NCBI GenBank assembly: GCA_020543525.1
Contig: JAHYIO010000039.1
Coordinates: 744,001 to 808,000 of the forward strand
DNA length: 64,000 nucleotides
Reading direction: 5' to 3'
Origin: Coriolopsis trogii
Taxonomy: Eukaryota; Basidiomycota; Agaricomycetes; Polyporales; Polyporaceae
Each line of letters starts with the position of its first letter. Within the stretch, counting starts at the first letter, position 1. This document shows, in pieces, positions 58,499 to 64,000 of this stretch. The notes beneath the pieces are model-generated. The model saw only the letters and a list, made by a program, of their open reading frames with translations, did no database searches and had not been told where the DNA came from. The position numbers were made by a program, and so were the translations under genes.

Positions 58499-60317
58499 AT
58501 GAGCGACATCAAAGTCTCCTCACGTCCCTCTTCCATCCGAAAGGACTCAGTCAAGGATGTCGATGTGGCTTCATCCTCTGGGGCCGCCGAGCTGGGAGAA
58601 GCAGATGTGCAAGGCCGCCTTCCGACCTACGAGCATGAGCGGGCGCTCGTGCTCAAGTTCGACGTCCGGATACTGCCCATTCTGGCCTTCATGTACCTCG
58701 CCAACGCGCTCGACAAGGGCAACCTCGGGAACGCGAAGACGAACGGCCTGGAGGCAGACCTCCACTTCAAGGACGGCCAGTACAACACCATCCTCTCCGT
58801 CTTCTTCGTCCCATATGTTGTTTTCGCCGCTCCGGTCGCGTTCGTCGGCAAGAAGTATGGGCCGAGCCGGGTCCTCCCCATCCTCATGTTCATCTTTGGG
58901 AGCATGACCCTCTTGAGCGCGGCGGTGAAGAATTTCGGGGGGATGATGGCGACACGGTGGATTCTAGGTGTGTGCATAGACCAGTGGGTGTGACCGAGGA
59001 CCGTCGTTCCTGATGGCCATTGCAGGAATGGCCGAGTCTGGGTTCTTCCCGCTTGTGATCTATTACCTGACGACGTTCTACCGACGCGGGGAGCTCGCAC
59101 GACGATTGGCGATCTTCTACGCTGCCTCGAATATCGCGAATGCTTTCTCCGGTCTGCTTGCGTTTGGTGTCTTCCGTGAGTAATTGTTCATCTATGTGCA
59201 CTCTGCAGGACATACTATGGGTCAGTCATACCCAACGGTACTCAGTCACGCGAGCACCTCAGTATGTCGTACCTGCTTTAGGCACCGAACACCATTTTTC
59301 ATCTTCCATGTTGGCACGTCCAGCGTTAAGAAGTGTAGCAACTGACACGATACTTCAGACATCCATGATTCCAAGATACCCGCTTGGAGATACCTCTTCA
59401 TCATCGAGGGAGCTGCCACCGTGCTCTGTAAGTCTTGGGCTTGAACCCCCGAGTGACTGTTCGCAATACTGAGCAGAGCCCTATCGACAGTCTCCCTATT
59501 TGCGTGGGTTTACCTTCCCAACACCGCCGCGGACGCCTGGTTCCTGACCGAAAAGGAGCGTGAGATTGCATTCCAGCGCGTACAGACGGATTCCTCGTCC
59601 ATCGTCAACGAAAAGTTCGTCCTGAAGGACGCGCTCAAGGTCTTCACGATGCCCGCGGCATATGCCTGGCTCGGGATTGAGATCTGCCTCGGGGTGCCCC
59701 TTCAGAGCGTCGCCCTCTTCCTTCCGCAGATCGTCGGCCGTCTCGGGTACGACCCCATCAAGACGAACCTCTACACGGTCGCGCCCAACTGCGTCGGGGC
59801 CGTCTTCCTCCTCATCCTCGCCTTCTCGTCCGACTACGCGCGGATCCGTTTCCCGTTCATCGCGCTCGGCTTCCTGCTCACGTTCATCGGCTTCATCGTG
59901 TACGCGACGATCGACGTCGAGCGCGAGCTCCAGGTCGCCTACTTTGCGTGCTTCATGATGACGTGGGGCACGTCCGCGCCCTCGGTGCTCCTCAGCACAT
60001 GGTACAACAACAACGTCGCGCACGAGGGGCGCCGCGTCGCGCTCACTTCTGTTGGGGTCCCGCTCGCGAACCTCATGGGCCTCGTCTCCTCGAACATCTT
60101 CCGGAACGAGGACGCGCCGAGGTACATTCCTGCGCTCATATGCACTGCTGCGTTTGGGGCGGCGGGCACAGCGCTCACGCTCCTCCTCGGGGCGTACATG
60201 ATCTTCGACAACAAGCGGCGGGACGCGGCGGAGGGCGTTGTGAGGAGAGCGCGGGACGTGTCCACCGAGAAGCTGCGCGAGGGGCCGAAGAGCCCCGAGT
60301 TCCGCTGGTTCCTGTAG
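58499..60317 (+). CDS. MFS permease, anion:cation symporter (Dal5/allantoate-type)
   Basis: Exons 58499-58967, 59026-59175, 59359-59427 and 59491-60317 give 504 aa. A hydrophilic N-terminus of about 60 residues precedes twelve predicted membrane spans. Family signatures are FDVRILPILAFMYLANALDKGNLGNAK in the first span and loop, TRWILGMAESGFFPLVIYYLTTFYRRGELARR, and the central loop AWRYLFIIEGAATV. The C-terminal half has TSAPSVLLSTWYNNNVAHEGRR and a final NIFRNEDAPRY loop. Relatives import allantoate, nicotinate, pantothenate or similar organic anions with protons at the plasma membrane; the exact substrate cannot be read. Intron 2 (183 bp) is longer than usual. Confidence 0.9.
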
Positions 60318-60664
60318 GAAGCGGTTGAGGACGCGCTTCGGTTCTTCTTATACATTGATGACGCACGAACCTGGATGTCTACGAGCGTCGACGATAGTGT
60401 ATTTTTAGTTGATGTTACCTTGGATGACGACTATTGAGCTTTCGGTGGACCTTGTCCAGAAATTCGTTGAGAGACTACGTGTCGTTTGCGCGTGTCTGTG
60501 GTCTCAGCTCTTGTGGGACAGTCAGAGTATGGTATGGGCCCATAATCGAGTCGTCTGGTGGTTATGGTCGACGCCAAGAACAGCAGAAGGCGGGTCATTG
60601 AGAAATTATCCGATGCATACTAGGCGTGGGCTGTAGCGATACAAATCATATAGATACATCCAGA
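60318..60664. other. Convergent 3' flanks of MFS permease and DAM1
   Basis: About 350 bp with no gene. It holds the 3' untranslated regions of two convergent genes. Confidence 0.5.
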
Positions 60665-61716
60665 TCATGGCGGTAATCCTTGCCAATGGTATAATACGGC
60701 TCCCTAATATGCACAAGAGTCACGATCAGAACAAACAAGTCACAGGGTACCACTCACAGTACTGTTGTCTTTCTTGACGATCTTCCGGTTCACCAAGGCA
60801 ATGAGGCATTTGTTCACCCTCGCTTGATTGAGATCTGGGGGCTTGACGAATGCGGCGACTATCCCCTCGCCGGGTTAGATGGAGTTACCATTGCCAGGAG
60901 AGAGAGAGTGAAACGTACTGTTGAACGAGTCGCCAGGGTTATCCAAGAACTTCTCGAGCACGAGCTCGATATGCCGCCGAAGGTTCGGGTCATCTCCTCT
61001 GAACTCGAGCGGCAACGCAGCAAGAATGCGCTCCAGTTCCAACCCGCGTTCTCGTTTCTCCTTCGCGGTCATCTTCGGTTTCGGGCCTTTCTTCTTCAGC
61101 ATCCCGGGTTTCGGGTGCTTGTTCGCCCCTGCGGGTTGCGAGGAGATAGTTGTCTCTGTGGGACCGTCGGTCGGGGACAGAGCGGATCGTTCAGTGTTAT
61201 TTGTGGGCTCCGGAGGGGTTGGTGGACGGCGAGCTGCCTCTTCTGCGGCTCGGATAGCTTCGAGCGCGGCGCGAGCATCCTCCTCTGCCAGTAACCTGAG
61301 TCATGCTAGTGCTCAAAAGAGTTGATGAGCGCACCTGCTCGTCGCGCTGCAAGCTCAAAAGACGCATCCGTCGGTGCCTTTCAGGAAGGGGGGCACAGCG
61401 TCATGCAGTTGGATCTCTTGGGAGCGTATAGTCTATGAAGGCGTACCTGTGGCCAGTCCGTAGTCAATGCATTCATCTGCATCACATATAACCAACTCGC
61501 GAAGCTTTCATTGAAGGTGCCTAACGCGTTGTCGAGGTTCCTCAGGCCTTCGACATTGGTCTGGAGGGCCTCCGCTTCGTCGATCAGTTCGGCCAGTGCA
61601 GGTTCGAGGAAACCGAGGCCATGAGGGGCGTCAGGGAACGCTCCTGAGCGCGAGAGGCGGAAGAGCGAGCCTTGGGAGAGACGTCGGAGCGGTGTCTGTG
61701 GAGGATTCGGCGGCAT
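60665..61716 (-). CDS. DAM1: DASH complex subunit Dam1
   Basis: Exons 61716-61447, 61377-61335, 61284-60919, 60858-60758 and 60703-60665 give 272 aa. The Dam1 core is clear: TPLRRLSQGSLFRLSRSG, HGLGFLEPALAELIDEAEAL and NALGTFNESFASWLYVMQMNALTTDWP. A coiled-coil-prone Ala/Glu region and a basic stretch (KKKGPKPKMTAKEKRERG) follow, then a C-terminal part ending VLYHWQGLPP. The DASH ring couples kinetochores to spindle microtubules. I chose the ATG just before PPNPPQTPLRR because family members start close to TPLRR; in-frame ATGs at 61806 and 61830 would add a basic extension. The last two exons are less certain. The gene is divergent from ORC3. Confidence 0.88.
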
Positions 61717-61853
61717 GAAGGTCGGGAACAAGACGCGACAAAGCGCGCGACGACGCGTCGGTGGCGAGCACGCGTCGAAGGCTGAACGCGTCTCCAACTC
61801 TACCTCCATCTCGACTCTGATCTTTTTCAACTATTTTCGAAACTGTAGCAAGG
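61717..61853. promoter_or_regulatory. Bidirectional promoter DAM1/ORC3
   Basis: Only 137 bp separate the two start codons, so both genes must share this region. No clear TATA box is present. Co-regulation of a kinetochore and an origin-recognition gene is plausible. Confidence 0.6.
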
Positions 61854-64000
61854 ATGGAGCTGGACGATCCTTCAAAGGTGCGCGGGGTACATATGGCATT
61901 CATCTCCGCTGCTGATGTCTTGGTTAGACTTGCATCTACATTCCACCCGGGTCTCCTGGTGTGTGTGATCGCTCATATGTCGTAAGCATTCACGGAATTC
62001 AACCCAATAGATGAAGACGATGTCATGGAAGAGGGCGAAAGAGATGAATACGACTTGCGTATGACGGCATATAAGGCTGCCTGGATGAAGTGCCTTGACC
62101 GAGTCCGAGTGAGTGCTGTTCTCTTCTGCTCTATTCACCCCTTATACGAATATACGGTCAGAACATATTGCAAGCTCTCAATGCACCAGTTGTGAAACGT
62201 GTTGTAGAACGTATCTACACGGCCCACGACGAAAGCTTGCCTGGCTTGCCGTACCCGGAATTACCGGTTATCTCCCTCTGCGGTGAGTCTCCAACTTACA
62301 TTACCGCAGACCGTAATCCGACTTCTTTACTGCAGGTGCCGACTCGACACTTGTAGGAGACGTCACTGAACGGCTGGCAAACAAGACTGACGACGAGTCA
62401 TCCCATCGCGAGGTGTTGCAAATACATCTATATCCAGGTGACAGCTCGAGCGTGATGAACATGATGAGGGCCGTTGTGACTGGTTTCGTCGATCACGATG
62501 GTACGTTCGCAGTTCCACACATATTGAACAACTGTTGAAGCTCATCTCTCCAGGAGGGAGAAAGCGCAAACCCGGGTCTCTTGCGAGCTTTGACATCGGC
62601 CTCTTGCGGAGCTGGTATGCAGCTCAACAACGCCGGCCACGACTGACCATCTTTCTCCACGAATTTGAGAAGTTTGACGTCAGCGTCGTGCAGGACGTCT
62701 TGTACATATGCAGGTCTGTCGTCTCGGGAAGGGCAAGATATATTTTTCACTGACGTCGCTGTAGTCTACATGTCTCGCAGCTGCCCCTGACGTTCGTATT
62801 GTTGATGGTTTCACCTGCTACACCATCATTCCTGCATACAGCGTATCCCCGAGCCACGCTCGCACTTCTTCGTGTACACCAAATGTCTGTTTCTATAGGA
62901 CTCAAAACAGTGTATGAAGTCTTGACCAAAGTGCGATTTCCACTCGTAGCGTTTCTGACCAGACTGACTTGAACCGGCGCAGGTCTTTTTCGATCCTGAC
63001 TTTGAACCAGGTATAATGCTTGGTCCAGGCGCGCTCGAGTACATCACAAATCTCGCTGTCCGTGAGACATCATCTCCTGACGCGCTGTTGACGATGTTGC
63101 AGGCTAGTATTAACTTCTTTCATACACCTCACCTCATGCTGACGGCAATTTGCGTAGCTTGCACATATGAAGCACTTCGTCCACCCATTGAGTATATTCG
63201 TACACGACGCTCTTCTCGGTACTGCCTCGTTGCATGATGCCGAAGAGGCTCTGACCTCTTCAGCATGCACACAAATAGCGGAGGCGTTGCATGCAAGACT
63301 TCTCGCAGTACCACCTCCACCAACCTCCAGTGATGTTGGGAAGCCTCCGCAAAGCGCACACGACCTCCTCGCTTGCGTCACGTCCTGTCGCGCTACATTC
63401 CAGAGTTGCGCCCGCCGTATGCGTGTCGCGTTCGCTGTCGCACGTATCGCGGAGCACATCTCTCTTGGTGATACGTCCTCCCCGATTTCGAATGGTCGAA
63501 GTATAGAAGGTCGATCTGGCCGCTTGGACAGTCTAGATATGCTCAGTGCAGTTTTGCGCGGACGGGCAGGTTCTCAAGTGCGCTACGTCTGCATGGCAGT
63601 CAGGTGAGCCATCCGCCTAAAGTTCTATGAACGAAATACTAAGTTGCCTGTAGGAAACTCTCCGCAGCGAAGCTGCACACCTTGCTACAAGAGTTGCATA
63701 GTTTCTTGTTCGGATTGGAAAGTGCGATTGTACGGAGAGAGGAGCAAGACGCGCGCGTCTGGATTGTTGATGCCATGAACCAACTACCTGAAGACAACGG
63801 CGAACTGGCCACAGACGATGCGCCTCTTGTTCAAAACGCGTCTACCAAACAGCTTGCGGTAGAGGTAGGGGACTGGCTGCAGAAATATATCGAGTACGTT
63901 CTATTTGTCCGGATGTGTCGAGGCCGGTTGACTAACAATTGTAATAGGGAACGTTTCACCCGTCTTGAAGATTGTCCACTGTGGGATATCTGGTACACGG
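61854..64000 (+). CDS. ORC3: Origin recognition complex subunit 3 (partial)
   Basis: Exons 61854-61877, 61928-61958, 62011-62108, 62162-62282, 62336-62500, 62554-62713, 62765-62930, 62983-63102, 63158-63603, 63654-63893 and 63948 to the window edge stay in frame. Recognisable Orc3 features are a short N-terminus, PGDSSSVMNMMRAVVTGF, RPRLTIFLHEFEKFDVSVVQDVLYIC and TFVLLMVSPATPSFLHTAYP. These are followed by VFFDPDFEPGIMLGPGALEYI and LLTMLQLAHMKHFVHPLSIF. Orc3 is a structural AAA+-like subunit of the complex that marks replication origins. Intron 8 (63103-63157) appears to use a GC donor (GCTAGT). The winged-helix C-terminus lies outside the window. Confidence 0.92.

Noticed and set aside
1..64000. 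CRISPR arrays, prokaryotic operons, rRNA and tRNA genes
   Set aside because: No regularly spaced short repeats, no ribosomal RNA blocks, and no tRNA-like cloverleaf that I could recognise by eye. A tRNAscan run would be needed to exclude tRNAs fully.

Overview
The window is nuclear DNA of a filamentous basidiomycete, most likely an Agaricomycete and perhaps a Polyporales relative. The signs are intron-dense genes with introns of about 50-70 bp, GC-rich exons, CT-rich leaders, and proteins such as a fungal Snf5 with a C-terminal zinc finger, DASH Dam1, an RGG-tailed Argonaute and ent-kaurene-oxidase-like P450s. I assigned products from protein motifs read by eye. No database search was run, and splice junctions were placed by GT/GC-AG signals plus reading frame.

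Layout. 0-2.7 kb: a decayed P450 followed by an intact MBOAT (wax-synthase-type) O-acyltransferase. 3.3-7.0 kb: threonyl-tRNA synthetase, probably dual-targeted. 7.3-12.3 kb: two HSP20 paralogues pointing away from each other, with QCR8 and the mini-gene OST4 between them. 12.9-18.8 kb: VPS15. 19.4-20.3 kb: a wrecked aldo-keto reductase. 20.6-22.7 kb: an M20 peptidase-like amidohydrolase. 23.1-25.4 kb: an OrdA-like P450. 25.6-29.2 kb: Argonaute. 30.8-33.7 kb: an AAA+ ATPase. 34.1-48.3 kb: an array of P450 plus acyltransferase modules, with two near-complete pairs and several relics. 51.8-57.5 kb: SNF5. 58.5-60.3 kb: an MFS anion permease. 60.7-64 kb: divergent DAM1 and ORC3.

Most genes are core housekeeping: translation, respiration, N-glycosylation, PI3-kinase signalling, chromatin, kinetochore and replication origin. 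The accessory part is the repeated P450/acyltransferase module. A membrane P450 that could hydroxylate a lipophilic substrate sits beside a membrane acyltransferase that could acylate the new hydroxyl. One pair is tandemly duplicated (34.1-45.9 kb), with both P450 copies kept under protein-level constraint. Older copies on either side are truncated or frameshifted. This birth-and-death array is the best candidate here for an undescribed biosynthetic system; its substrate cannot be read from the sequence.
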